A DNA stretch of 64,000 nt from Adiantum capillus-veneris (Eukaryota > Streptophyta > Polypodiopsida > Polypodiales > Pteridaceae). The notes under the pieces were generated by a model. The model had not been told where the DNA came from, did not search any database, and saw only the letters and a program-made list of their open reading frames with translations. The position numbers and the translations under genes were made by a program. Shown one piece after another: positions 10,278-21,224 of this stretch. The stretch covers positions 9,576,809 to 9,640,808 of the forward strand of contig CM043959.1 of NCBI GenBank assembly GCA_014529385.2. The letters are read 5' to 3'. Position 1 is the stretch's first letter, and each line of letters starts with the position of its first letter.

Positions 10278-11039
10278 TCAATAATATCCGTAGTGTCCCA
10301 TGAAGGATTGCACTTGTTTCGCATTAGTAGGCCTGGGTAGGTCTACAATGACTTTGAATTTGTCTATGTCAATGGCTATGCCATTTCTTGAGACAATGTG
10401 TCCTAAGATGCGGCCTTGATTAACCATGAATATACACTTTTCCGGGTTAAGACAGATTCGATATGTCCTGCATTTTTCAAAGACCTTTTGCAAATGGTCA
10501 ATATGTTCCTCTCGTAGTAGAGAGTGTACACAAAGATCATCCATGTATATTTCTAAGAATATTCTTAGGTATTCTTTGAACGCGTGCGTCATTAACCTTT
10601 GGAAGGTAGTTGGGGCATTAGTTAAGCCAAACGGCATAACTCGATATGCATAAATTTCCCATTCTGTGGCAAATGCTATTTTGTGTTGATCCTCCCTTGC
10701 TATTGCCAGTTGGTTATATCTTGAAAACCCATCCAGAAAGGAATAAGCAAGTTTTCCAGCCACCCGCTCAAGTACATGTTCTGTGATTGACAAGGGATAA
10801 TAATTATCCCTTATGGTGGCTGCATTTACCTTTTTGAGGTTGACACACACTCGCAATTTTCTGTTCTTTTTGGGAACTACCACAATGGGTGACACCCAAT
10901 CTGTATGTTCAATCTTATAGATGAATTCAGCTTCCATCAGCTTATCAATCTCTTCTTCGATTCGTTTAGCAAATGTGTCATTATAAGTATAAGGACGTTG
11001 TTTCCTAGGTTTTGCATATGATTTTAAAGGAATTGTATG
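10278..11039 (-). pseudogene. Reverse transcriptase of element A
   Basis: The frame is open from just below the stop at 11040 to 10278. Visible RT blocks are SPIVVVPKKNRKLRVCVN, SFLDGFSRYNQLAIA, FGLTNAPTTFQRLM, the catalytic IYMDDLCVHS, and the thumb motif GHIVSRNGIAI. The YMDD motif is intact. The frame breaks after the thumb (MGHYGYY) and resumes as RNase H, so the copy cannot make a full pol. Confidence 0.9.
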
Positions 11040-11423
11040 CTAGCATATCGATGGATAAACTCCTTTGAGGTCTCTATAGGACCATGCAAACACATCTTTA
11101 TACTTCTTGAGAAGTTTTGTTAGCCGTTCTTTTTCTTCAAGCTCTAAATCGTTTGCTATATAGACCGGCTGAGGCTTTTCAGCTGGTTCTACAAGGTCTA
11201 TCCTTTTTGCATTTTCTGGCCCATCGTAAGATTCTTGGTTGGTTCTTTCCCTGACTGGTGGTGTCATGATGATTTTTCTGTCCAGGATGGTAAATTTCCG
11301 ATAGTGTGATGGTACATTCATGTTTTCCTTTTCGAACTCCCCTTTACCATCACTATCTTCTTCAGTAGTCCATATCTCACGTAAAGACTGTTTCAGTTCT
11401 TGGTATTTCTGTTGACGCTCCAA
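11040..11423 (-). pseudogene. Pre-RT segment of element A pol
   Basis: This stretch reads KERLTKLLKKYKDVFAWSYRDLKGVYPSIC at its end. The LLKKYKDVFAWSY...DL block normally precedes RT in gypsy elements. A TAG at 11040 cuts it from the RT that follows in the same frame. It lies between the acidic spacer and RT. The upstream part is charged and not recognised. Confidence 0.75.
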
Positions 11424-11537
11424 TTTGGTCCACTCTTGGTCTTTTGTTGTTTCTTTTTTTTATTTTTGATATTTTTGTGATTTTGTTTTTGTTTTAGCTT
11501 TTCTTTCCTGTTTTATTTCCTCTCATGTTCTTTCCCT

Positions 11538-12092
11538 TCAATCTTTTGAGAATCTTCTTGATATTTGATCTTTTACACAATCCTTTGCTTTTACAAGCAT
11601 CAAATAGTGAGTTTTACCTTTTATCCTGGGCATCAGGTTCTCTCTCACTTTGTTTCCTGCTCGTTTCCTCCTATAGCGTTCCTGGCGTCTAGGGTGCTGA
11701 CTAGCAAAATCATAAAACTTAATATTCTCAGGTTCCCTTCCACGCTCACTTGAAGTGTCTGAACACTCATTATCTGCATCATCATTTACTTCCAGATGTT
11801 CAGAGGAGTTATAAAACTCTTTTTGTTCTGGTGATTCTATCGTCTCATCTTCTCCTGGTATAATGGTTACCATGTAGTAGGGTAGCACATCATAGCCATC
11901 CTTATCGCAAAATTTTGTTGTTGGACTATTTGTAATGGTACAGACATCCAATGTTGCTAGTATGTATTCCCATTCTAGAGGTTCCAAGGCATCTTCAGGG
12001 AAAGGTTCCGGAATATACTCCTTGTCCTCCATTGCTCTTTCTAAGACGCATTCCTCTCTTCTTAAGCTTCCACAATGTGAATCTCCACACAT
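11538..12092 (-). pseudogene. Acidic spacer between protease and RT of element A
   Basis: An open stretch of 184 codons, rich in Glu, Asp and Ser in the middle (about residues 75-125) and in Arg/Lys near the end. No catalytic motif is recognised. Its place, strand and frame-by-frame continuity with the protease (12140-12793) and the pre-RT segment (11040-11423) make it the linker of the polyprotein. The short gap at 11424-11537 is T-rich and has no coding signal. Confidence 0.5.
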
Positions 12093-12139
12093 CCATAGCT
12101 CTTTTTGTTGCCCTAACCATGCTGGGAGTTCCGATCCTG

Positions 12140-12779
12140 CTACTGTAGAGCTGAATCAAACTCTTCCACAGGTGTTTGGTTCACATCTTTGTAAGTATGG
12201 TCTTTCAGGTGTATTTTAGTTTTTGTCTCTCCATGTCTGACGTATATGTGGTCGTAACCCCAATCTTGGACCATCTTCAATTGTTGCATGAATGGTCGTC
12301 CCAATATGATCTCATAATTGTTCTTTTTGTCGAAATCGACTATCGCAAATGTATGCTCATACTCGATCCCGCACGAAGTGACAATCACTTTTTCTAAGAG
12401 TCCTAGAGGCTTCTCCATGAACCCGTCTACCAATTGCAATTTCATTCTGGTAGCTCTTAAAGCTGGTTTTCTCCATTTTTTCCAAATTTCCTTGGTGGCG
12501 ATAGCAACTCCCGCTCCACTGTCAAGAATAGCTTTGGAAACTACTCCTTGGAATTCTACTGGTAGCGTGGTGTTTCCATCTTCTCCCTCACAATACTCTC
12601 CAACCTCGTTTAACGGTACTGGCCTAGTGTTTAGTTCAGGCCTGTCCAACTCTCTGATCCCTTTCTGTAGCCTCATGGTGGGGTCTCTTACTCCAAATTT
12701 TTCTAGGCATTTACCTACTATGGTCCACATGTTTGGCCGTATCCTAAGGAGTTCTGCTAATGTGATTGTGCATGCCACC
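12140..12779 (-). pseudogene. Canonical retropepsin (gag-pol protease) of element A
   Basis: This aspartic protease processes the polyprotein. Visible features are the gag-protease junction (TLAELLRIRPNMW), the catalytic loop AILDSGAGVAIA near the middle, and the closing IILGRPFM block followed by WGYDHIYV. The frame is open except at its 5' edge, where a MITE (12780-12997) separates it from gag. With the MITE and one copy of its 8-bp target duplication left out, gag and protease are in the same frame. Confidence 0.85.
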
Positions 12780-12997
12780 CCCTGGGCAGTCACTTTTCAA
12801 AAGACCCCTATATAACGTGCGTTCAAGAGGTAATTAATAATACCCCAATATACATACTATACTTACACTGTGAGCCTATTTAAAAAACCCCCACCCCCCT
12901 CTATATGTATACATTTTTATACATTTTGGGCTTTTAATAATCCTCTCCGGTTAACTCACGTGATATCATGAACATTCTAAAAAGTGACCGGCTAGGG
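12780..12997. mobile_element. MITE, family M1, copy 1 (inside gag-pro of element A)
   Basis: A 218-bp insertion flanked by the direct repeat ATGCCACC (12772-12779 and 12998-13005). Its ends are inverted repeats: CCCTGGGCAGTCACTTTT on the left and, reverse complemented, CCCTAGCCGGTCACTTTT on the right. It has no coding capacity. Removing it with one repeat copy restores the gag-protease frame, which supports the boundaries. The 8-bp duplication suggests a hAT-like origin. Related copies lie at 22424-22670 and 52193-52439. Confidence 0.85.
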
Positions 12998-13979
12998 ATG
13001 CCACCGGGGTGGACAATAACTCAATCAATCCTTGTGAATCCATCACTTTGTTAGAAGAAAGTCTTTGAGATGGGATTTCTCTCACTTCAGACTTGGCTTC
13101 ATACTCTCCTAGGTAAGAGGGTAAAGTTTTCAGCGAGTCTGGTTGGCTGTGCCCCGAACTAATTGATCGTTGGTCTCCCCCTTGTGAATGTATCTCAAAG
13201 TTCATTTGTGACCTTGCCTCAAATTCTTCAATAGGAGGTAAGGTTACATTCTTTTCTTTTCTCGTGCTATTCATGTGGTTACTCATCCTAATAGCTTCGT
13301 TGGCCTCACGGATTTGCTTCCATAGATCCTCTAGACCGTTACAGTCCTTACCCATTTCTATCAATATTTTAGGTTGGAACCCGTCACTTGCCTCATCTGT
13401 GGTATTTGGCACTATGATAGGCTCTCCTCTGGACTCATAGGCATTAGTGAGTCTTTCCTTTGTTTCTACATGTTCCTTTAAAGTTGGTTGGGTAGGTGTT
13501 GGATCTGGTGCCTCATGCGCAGGTTTACCCAGCGGGTCTTCCATCAATGATTGAGCTGTTTTGATCATCTTTTTACACATTTTCAACCTTTGGTTTTCTA
13601 TTTTTGCATATGGATAAGTCATCCACCTTTGCTCCTGGGTTTGGTTCTTTTTGAATCTAGCTTCATAAGCTTTTAGAAGCGCATCCAACTGCTCATTTAC
13701 CTTGTCTGCCAGTATAGATCCTCCTGATCCTGCACTTTTGGGCTCTGCTATTTCCTTCGGTGCTATGGTTGCCGTGGTGTGTGAACTTAAGCTATCTAGA
13801 TCCTCTAACCTCTCTAATCTATCCTTTGTATGTTTCAACTTCTCGGATAGAGCTGTTTGCTCTCGTTCCTTCCTGGCTTTCATACGCGCCTTTCTAGCTT
13901 TCCAAGTACTTCTCTGATTTTTCGTTTCTGAACTTTGGGCATCGGTTTTTGGCTCTTCAACTATGGGTTGGTTAATCAT
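12998..13979 (-). pseudogene. C-terminal part of gag of element A
   Basis: About 325 codons open from 13979 to the MITE at 12997. The N-terminal portion is strongly basic and helical (KARKARMKARKEREQ...), suited to RNA binding or a coiled coil. The rest is polar and ends LIELLSTPVA, just before the protease junction. No CCHC zinc knuckle is visible, unlike elements C2, F and the gag at 29716. Stops separate it from the gag core (14026-14637). Confidence 0.65.
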
Positions 13980-14025
13980 TCATTGATCTTGGGCTCGTGT
14001 TACTGCCTGAATAGGTATGATTGTT

Positions 14026-14637
14026 TCATTTTCGTACCCTCCACTGGAAGGTATTGTTTTTAGTATGTTCAAGATTATGAGCTATCCCCCTTTGTGAGAA
14101 TTCCTTCATAAACTCGTCAAACACTTCCTCCATAGACTCAAAGTCTCTACGCTCTACACAGCCAAACCAAGTAGCAGCGTCATCCTCTAGGGTTAGTCCA
14201 AATCCTGCAAATTGGGTAGGGAAGTCTAACATCTCTTCGGCTCTAATTACACGCTCAAAGGCTGCTACATGATCTCTTGGGTCTCTGCTTCCTATGTATT
14301 TCTTGTTTACCCATTTTTGCACTTTCGAAGGTCTAATTCTTCGATGGTCTACAAACCTCATCATTGGATCTCCACGTCCTAATCGATATGCCTCCTCAGG
14401 TCTTCTGTAATAGGCTGGTTCCTCTCCGAGTGGTGCTCCTAAGCCATAATTTCTAGCAGTTCTCGCCAGAAATGGTTCATCTCTTCGAACTCGTTCTAAG
14501 GGTGGCCCTCCAGGCTCTGTTGACCCTTGAGTCTTTGTCTTACTCTCTCCTTGATACCTTGAATAGAGTGGTGGTTCTTGAAAATCCCTTAGCCCTCGTG
14601 CGGCTTGATAAACATCTCGGATTCGGTCTTGTTCCAT
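14026..14637 (-). pseudogene. Gag core domain of element A
   Basis: A 203-codon open stretch with the plant retrotransposon gag signature: WVNKKYIGSRDPRDHVAAFER, FAGFGLTLEDDAATWFG, and a helix with VFDEFMKEFSQRGIAHN. This domain forms the particle shell. It is similar in pattern to the gag at 30396-30650. Upstream, 14640-14868 continues the polyprotein across stops and a shift with a Pro/Asn/Gln-rich linker (14589-14807 in part). Confidence 0.8.
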
Positions 14638-14868
14638 TGTAGCACTCTGTCAAAGCCATGCCTGCAATGATGGCTGGTTTGCCGGTTGGTTTTGGTTGTT
14701 GAATGTCTGCGGTCGGGTGGAATGTGAGGTGGCGTCATAATCTTCTGAAAAAGGATTCGTTGACTTGCTTGGGGTGTAGGTGGCTCTTGGCACTTCCTCA
14801 GGGACATATCCTGATGCTCCTGGACCTAATTCCCTTTCTACCTCCTCTAGGAGAATACGTTGGTATTC

Positions 14869-15624
14869 TCACCCGTATCTATCAACAAAAACTATACCCT
14901 TCCCCATGGCAGTTTCATAAGAGAGTAAGTAAAGAACCTTGTCTTTGCTTAATTTGTTTACATATGGTTCTTTGCTACGAAAGTAAGCGACTATACCCTC
15001 ACTCTCATGCTTGTAGATCCCCACATCCTCATTATAAGTTGAAACCCTGGTTGTTTTCTTATCATACATAAAAATAGCTCCGGGCCGATCAATGTTTGGT
15101 GGCAGTTCTTGAGCTTCTGAAACCATTTTCCCTTTCGCCACATTATCTCCATATCTGTTGTAATCTTCAAGGTTACTGACTATTAGATAGTGGTTCCCCT
15201 TTTCGTCTCGGAATCTATCTCCATCATCATAGACTCGGATTATCTCCAATCTCTGAGCTAGCCTCTCTTCAATAAAAATGCACTTGCGTCCTCGATAGTC
15301 AGAATAGACTAGGGCTCCCACCGAGTTTGTTCCCTCTAAGAAGATCACACTGAGCTTGGAATCATTCAAAGGATTTAGGGAGGTGCTTCCTCCTGGCATT
15401 GGTTCATCATAAGTGAAACCTCCTGGATGTTGACTACCCATCATGAAGAAAGATTTGTCTGACGAAGTGTCAGTATCACTACCTTCCTGAATAATCGGTG
15501 CTAACGGATCTAGCCTTGCCTGAGTTACACTCTCCTCGGTGGACATTAAGCTACCTTGGTCACTTGCCAACTTTTGGTCTCTAACAATGTATCTTCCTGA
15601 TCTTAAATTCATCAAACTTATCAA
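14869..15624 (-). CDS. N-terminal extension of gag, element A
   Basis: A 251-codon frame starting at ATG 15624, the first good start after the leader (MISLMNLRSG; the second Met is also possible). The first 90 residues are polar and acidic. Then comes a globular region with alternating strands (LSVIFLEGTNSVGALVYSD, CIFIEERLAQRLEIIRVYDDG, EGIVAYFRSKEPYVNKL), which I do not recognise as a named family. It ends at a TGA directly before a linker leading to the gag core. Its position matches the N-terminal extension or separate ORF1 seen in giant Ogre-like elements, but I cannot show homology. Confidence 0.55.
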   Translation of the reverse strand: MISLMNLRSGRYIVRDQKLASDQGSLMSTEESVTQARLDPLAPIIQEGSDTDTSSDKSFFMMGSQHPGGFTYDEPMPGGSTSLNPLNDSKLSVIFLEGTNSVGALVYSDYRGRKCIFIEERLAQRLEIIRVYDDGDRFRDEKGNHYLIVSNLEDYNRYGDNVAKGKMVSEAQELPPNIDRPGAIFMYDKKTTRVSTYNEDVGIYKHESEGIVAYFRSKEPYVNKLSKDKVLYLLSYETAMGKGIVFVDRYG

Positions 15625-17502
15625 TGCAATTTATCACAAATCCAACCACTCACCTTGCAAAGGATCAGTCTTTGCACAACTTCTTGCTTTGCTGCTGAAT
15701 ATACCTGTACACAAGCGTTTAATTTTGGCAATCGAATCAAAGCATTTATTTGCTAGAGGTTACATTAGTAATGATTGGTATAACTGGAGAGTTAATCTTA
15801 ACCACTATTGTATTTTATACACTGCTGATGTTCTGGATTAGCTCTGCTAATCTCAAACTGTACTTCCCTCGGATGTTGATCAATTTACGTGAAAAAGTCT
15901 GAATTCAGTCTTTGCTCCGTCAAATGGACAAACAAGGTCCAAATTTACTTCTAAAAGAAGTAAATTTACGCGAAAAAGTCTGAATTCAGTCTTTGCTCCG
16001 TCAAATGGACAAACAAGGTCCAAATTTACTTCTGAAAGAAGTTATGGAACCTGTAAGCCAAATGGAATCTCACTGTCTAAGCCCAGTCAAATTTTCTCTT
16101 CAGTAAGCCCCAATAGACATCCTACGCGTAGGATGTCTCCTGCTTTGTTTTGCCTGGATTTTTGCACTATGGATTCCCCTTGATGTGTTGAGTCTACAGC
16201 GGTTTTTACTTTTTGATTTGGACACCTACAAGCTGGTCAATGGGTCAAAAATCTGTTCTGACAGCCTATGGCTGATCTTGATCAGTCTAATCAACTCCAA
16301 TTTGGACCAAAATTGACCAGGAGGCTTGCCTTAGGCTATACAACACCTTGCTATGCCCCTAGTCAGTGTCTGGCTTAAATTTCTTGCTTTAGACATCCTA
16401 CACATAGGATGTCTTTTTCATCAAAATGGATTCACATTCAAAACACAGGCTCCCCTTGAGTTGCTGATCACTTTGGTATGCTCAAAATTTGGTTTGGAGT
16501 CGAAAATCACACAGAAGACATCCTACGCATAGGATGTCTTTTTGGCTTGTTTGACCCCAGACTTGACCCACAGTTTCCCCTTGATGTCAGTAACCCAGTG
16601 GTATGCTTAGATTTTGGTTTGGATTTCAAAAGTCCCCAATTTTAGCCGTTCTTGCCTTTTTCAGTCAAAAGTGCTAAAGTCTGCTTTGAACCCTATTTTC
16701 TCACCCAAATGAGATGAAACCCCTTTCAGTCACTCAATATATCATGCAAGACATGCTCATGCAGCCATCTTATGGTTTTGGTCTCAAAATAATGTTTTGG
16801 CACAATTTGGGTAGGATGTTTGGCAATTTCAGTCTACCTAGCCTTATCCTGTCAAGATATGGTCAAATTTCCACTTTCCAGATGAAATTAGGGTAAACCC
16901 CACCTTCTGAACACACTGGTCAACTAAAAATCCCAAAATTCCCACTAGATTAGCCTGTAGACATCCTACGCGTAGGATGTTCCTTGGCTTGAATTCAAAT
17001 CTTTTCTTGACAGAAATGCTTCTGATGCTCTGTAGATCTATCAGAAACACTCACAGTAACTTCTGGACTTCTCTTAGGCTTTCAAACACACTTTTGCATC
17101 TTTTACAAACTTGTGATGAATTTACCAAGCAAGTATACATGCATGAAGTGTTGTAGATCCTGAGTCATGATGTCCTACTTACTCTACTCCTACTTATCAT
17201 ACGAAATGGTGATAATGGTGTTTTGGTTGCTTTCTGGTCTCTCTGGACTCTCAAGATCTCCTCTCACCGCTTCTACCACTCCAACTTCTACTCAAGAACT
17301 CGACTACTACCTAAAACTATCTTAGTCTATCGAATTCTACCTAAGTCGAAGGATCTAGGCCAGACACACACTTCCTAGACTCCCTCTAACACCTAGAGAG
17401 TTCTCCACTCTCTGATCCTATCTAAATGTAAAACGAGACTCTTGGAAATCCAACAATCCCTATCCTCAAGGATTAGTCTCGGTAACCTACCTAAGGTTTT
17501 TA
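15625..17502 (-). other. Long 5' leader of element A
   Basis: About 1.9 kb between gag and the primer site, without a supported gene. It holds an 81-bp tandem duplication (15882-15962 and 15963-16041) and a palindrome array (listed separately). The segment 17180-17500 is conserved with 1-286. Short open frames here are scattered over both strands. Confidence 0.6.
16115..16982. repeat. Second array of four 24-nt palindromes (leader of element A)
   Basis: The same palindrome (AGACATCCTACG plus its reverse complement) is found at 16115-16138 (perfect), 16391-16414 (two changes), 16516-16539 (one change) and 16959-16982 (changed at one end). Spacings are 276, 125 and 443, less regular than the array at 4867-5747. 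The surrounding text includes repeated phrases such as CCCCTTGATGTG. Single half-sites occur in both LTRs (657-668 and 17867-17878). Confidence 0.8.
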
Positions 17503-17520
17503 TCCCCGGCAGCGGTGCCA
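17503..17520 (-). other. Primer-binding site of element A (tRNA-Asp type)
   Basis: The minus strand reads TGGCACCGCTGCCGGGGA, one base inside the LTR. Plant Tat/Athila elements usually carry TGGCGCCGTTGCCGGGGA, complementary to tRNA-Asp. The few changes are mostly transitions. Confidence 0.8.
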
Positions 17521-17521
17521 A

Positions 17522-18310
17522 TCTTGGATGGATACGTCGTGATGGACGTCAACATAGCGAGAACTCACCTAACATATAATGTCAACTGAGGACGGAGCTC
17601 GACCCACCACAGGCACATGGAAGCAAGCAAAGGGTGTCAACCTCTACTCGACCGACTAATGACTACTTCCTTCAGAGATATCAAATCTACATGCCATCGG
17701 TTCTGTGAATGTGAGTGTCTCCTATGATGCTACCGCAAGCCAAAAGTCCATTAGATGTTCTCGAAACGTTACGAAACTTGAGGAATATCCTATCAACACC
17801 AATAGGCCACTCTCCCTAAGGTCCGTGACCAAACAAACCTACCCAATACCCTCCGTGCAGAAAACGTGTAGGATGTCTGGCCGGTTTTTGCAGGTTGACG
17901 TTTTCGAAAACTAGAGTGCCTAATGTGTAGCTCTACTCTCTCTGATCGTGTGGATATGCTAAAATGAAAAAATAGACAACAATTTCTCATTGAAACTCCA
18001 AAAGTAGCTCGTGAGTGAATGTGTCAAAACACAGACAAATGCGCGTGATGTAAGCATCAACACGTAGCTCTCCTCGTGGGCAACACAATGCTCCTCTCCA
18101 TTTGCGATTCCGACCACCGTAGCTCCTGTAGCACACACACACTCTCTCTCACTCTCTCGTAGTCTCCCAATGACACAGAAGATCAAATTATTAGAAGTCC
18201 CTCTTTACAAAGCTTTAGGTTTTGGTTTATATACTAAACCTTAGAAAACCTAATGTCCGACCAAAATGACCTGATTTGTCCCTAGGCTTCTATAGAGCTT
18301 AATTATAACA
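17522..18310 (-). repeat. 5' LTR of element A (outer edge approximate)
   Basis: Similar to 306-1000, with many transitions; my rough impression is 15-20% divergence. The inner end is fixed by the primer site. The outer end is placed at TTATAACA near 18310, by weak similarity to TTCTAACA at 1238. The U3 part does not align well and is about 140 bp shorter than in the other LTR. Confidence 0.6.
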
Positions 18311-18603
18311 CTGTGAGCTGGCTTTGCTCATCCAACAAGCATCTCTGGCCAAAATACAATTGCCGACTTAAAATATGAAGTTTCTGTTAACATTACAAAA
18401 GTGGTCGTAATGACTCAAAATAATAATAACGGGATATTCGTTGATGTCCATGAGCTTGTATCTTCACATTACAGCATCCATCTTCGTCTTCATCACTTCA
18501 TTAGCATCTTTATTTAGAATCTTTAGAGAATCTTTGAGGAATATTCATGGAATCTTTGTGGAAGCGTTGTTGAAAGGTTGACCTATCAACAATTTAAAAA
18601 AAA
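18311..18603. other. Unassigned gap between element A and C1
   Basis: About 290 bp, AT-rich, with no gene seen. C-family similarity starts abruptly at 18604, so C1 has lost its 5' LTR and most of gag. Confidence 0.4.
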
Positions 18604-19362
18604 TGTCTCCTGAAGATCTTGAAGCTTTTTGCAAGGACCATAAATGTTTTAAGTGTGAGGAGCAAGGACAGGGTTATCGTTCTTGCCTCAAAAGAAATGC
18701 CCACAATGAGACTCTTACAGCTTCCACTATCAAAGCTCCAAAAGAGGATTCTTAGTGCAAAGGATCACCTCTCTCCTATTCTTGTGGAAAGATAAGGGAT
18801 CATGATGCCTCTATCTTGTTTGACCCTGGCTCTACTCACAACTTCATATCAATGGAGTTGGCCACCAAGTTGGGCATTGAAGCTTTCAAGATGGGAGATA
18901 TTGTAACTGCCAATACTTCTTTCAAGGGATGCCAAGCCTCCGTTACTCCCTTGATTGGAAAGTTGAGGCTTCATGTCAAAAGCTATGTCAACAAAGAAGA
19001 CTTTTTCATCTCTTGTCTCCAACATGGGGATGCTATCCTAGGGGCACCATGGTTCAACCACATGGCTGCCAACATGAAGTTCCCTGAAAGGAGAATCTAT
19101 TTCACCTGCAGGAAAAAGAACATGTATATAGATACCAACGAGTCTGGTTGTACTATACCACTTGTAAATCCTCCTGCTTTTGATAAATCAATGAAGAGCT
19201 CAGTTTTTGCATACATGATTTTTGTCAAAGATTCCCTAAAAGATCCAAATGTTTCATCAAATGTAAATGGTAGGAATCAAGAAGAGTTAGACTTGTCTAG
19301 TTTTCTAAAAGGATTCAAAGATGTGTTCATCGTTGATATCCCTATGGACTTACCTCCAAAAT
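18604..19362 (+). pseudogene. Zinc knuckle and retropepsin of decayed gypsy copy C1
   Basis: The first residues correspond to the end of C2 gag. The zinc knuckle is damaged: its histidine is replaced (CFKCEEQGQGYRSC, against CFKCGEQGHAYHTC in C2). A stop lies near 18753. The protease is open at 18816-19364, with LFDPGSTHNFIS holding the catalytic Asp and AILGAPWF closing the domain. It is clearly the same family as C2 (36160-37050). Confidence 0.8.
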
Positions 19363-21224
19363 GAGCGGATTATGACCATCAAATTGAGCTCCTACTAGGA
19401 ATCTCACTGCCTAACAAACCTCCTTATCAAGTTTCCCAGGATAAACATGAGGAGATCATGAGCAAGTACAAGAATTGGTTGACAGGGGGATAATGAGGCC
19501 TAGCTCCTTGCCCTTTTGTTCTCCAGTCCTTCTAGTGCAAAAGAAATATGGCACATACCGCATGTGTGTGGACTATCAAGAACTAAACCATATCACTATC
19601 AAAAATAGATTTCCCATGACTCGGGTAGAAGATCCATTTGATAAGCTACAAGGATATACCTACTTCCATAGGATTAACCTTAAAAGTGGATATCATCAAA
19701 TAAGGATAGTGGATAAAGATATCCTAAAGCCTTCATTTCATACAATGTTTGGTCTTTATGAATTTCTAGTCATGTCTTTTGGCTCAGCTAATGCACCAGC
19801 CATGTTCAGTCATTTAATGGAAGACCCTACCACAAATTCATTGGATAACATCATCTACTCCAATTCCTTTGAGGAACACAAGAAACATCTATAAGTTATT
19901 TTTCAAGCATTGAGGGAGAACAAGCTTTTTCTCGATCAAAAGAAAAGCGAATTTTTCCTTCAAGAGATTCAATACTTAGGTTATATTATCTCTAAAGATG
20001 GTATCCATATGGATCATCAAAGTTGACGGTAATAAAAGCATGGCATAATCCAAGGAATCTACTTGAGCTAAGAACCTTTATTGGTATGTGTGCATACTAT
20101 AGACATTTCATAGAAAAACAATCTCAAATAGCAGGAACATTACATGACTTAACAAACAAAAACGCCATTAAGTAGTAATGGATTGCTAAGGAGAAAAATG
20201 ATTTTGACAAGCTCAAAGAGAAGCCTACCTCCCAGCCAATCCTTATGCTTCCAGATCTCTCAAAGCGATTTGAGGTCCAATGTGATACTTGTGGTGATTT
20301 CCTTGGAGAAATATTGCTTCAAGAAGGGAATGCCATATCATATGAAAGACGAAGGCTCAATACGGATGAGCGGGTCTTGGGCATTTACGAGAAAGAGATT
20401 TTAGCTGTTCTACATGCCCTAAACACATGGAAACACTGTCTATTGGGGATTCCATTTATTCTACAAACTCACCACCAAAGTCTCCAGTACTTCATGACGC
20501 AAATCAAGCTTTCTGACAAAGAAATCAGATGGGAAAATTTTCTTTTCGTGATTTTATTTTCATATTGCTCACATTGCGGGTAAGCACAATCGAGTGGCCA
20601 ATGCACTTTCACGATGACCAAAAGTTAAAGTGGTGTCTATAGCAACTCACAATGATGTATCTTGATGAGTATTCTACTGACCCTGAATTTAAAGACATAA
20701 TGTCAGCCCTTTCTTTGGGGAAGAAAGAGGAACCATTCACCTTGCAGAATGATTATCTTCTCCATGGCAATAGGCTACATGTTACCCACTCCCTTCGTGA
20801 GAAAATTATGTATGAATCCCATTCTCCTCCCTATGCGGGGCAGAGGCATTCAACCTACTCTTTGAGTAGAGACATACTTCTATTGGCCTACCATGAAATT
20901 GGAAATACAAGAGTATGTTTCAAAATGTGTGGTATTCCAAAAGACTAAGTATGATAGAGGGAAGCAACCTTGATTACTCCAGCCATTGCCAATCCCTAAT
21001 TCACCATGGGAGAGTATATCCATGGATTTTATCTTTGGATTATCCAAGTATATCATGGGAATACGAAAATATGGACAATACTCAACATGTTTAGCAAGCA
21101 AGCACACTTTATTCCTTTCCAAAAGACTATTAAGGCACAACAAATGGAAACTCTCTTCCTATCTCAGATTTTCCAACACCATGGATTGCCAACGTCCATG
21201 TGTGAGATAGAGATCCTAGAGTAA
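19363..21224 (+). pseudogene. RT, RNase H and integrase of C1
   Basis: Open pieces are 19475-19894 (RT), 20245-20583 (RNase H: VQCDTCGD, ERVLGIYEKEILAVLHAL) and 20652-21224 (integrase zinc module and core start). The RT catalytic region is lost: where C2 has FFDDIIIYS, C1 reads SLDNIIYS after a short deletion. Stops and shifts are many. Its RNase H matters for comparison, because C2 lacks this domain. Confidence 0.85.
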
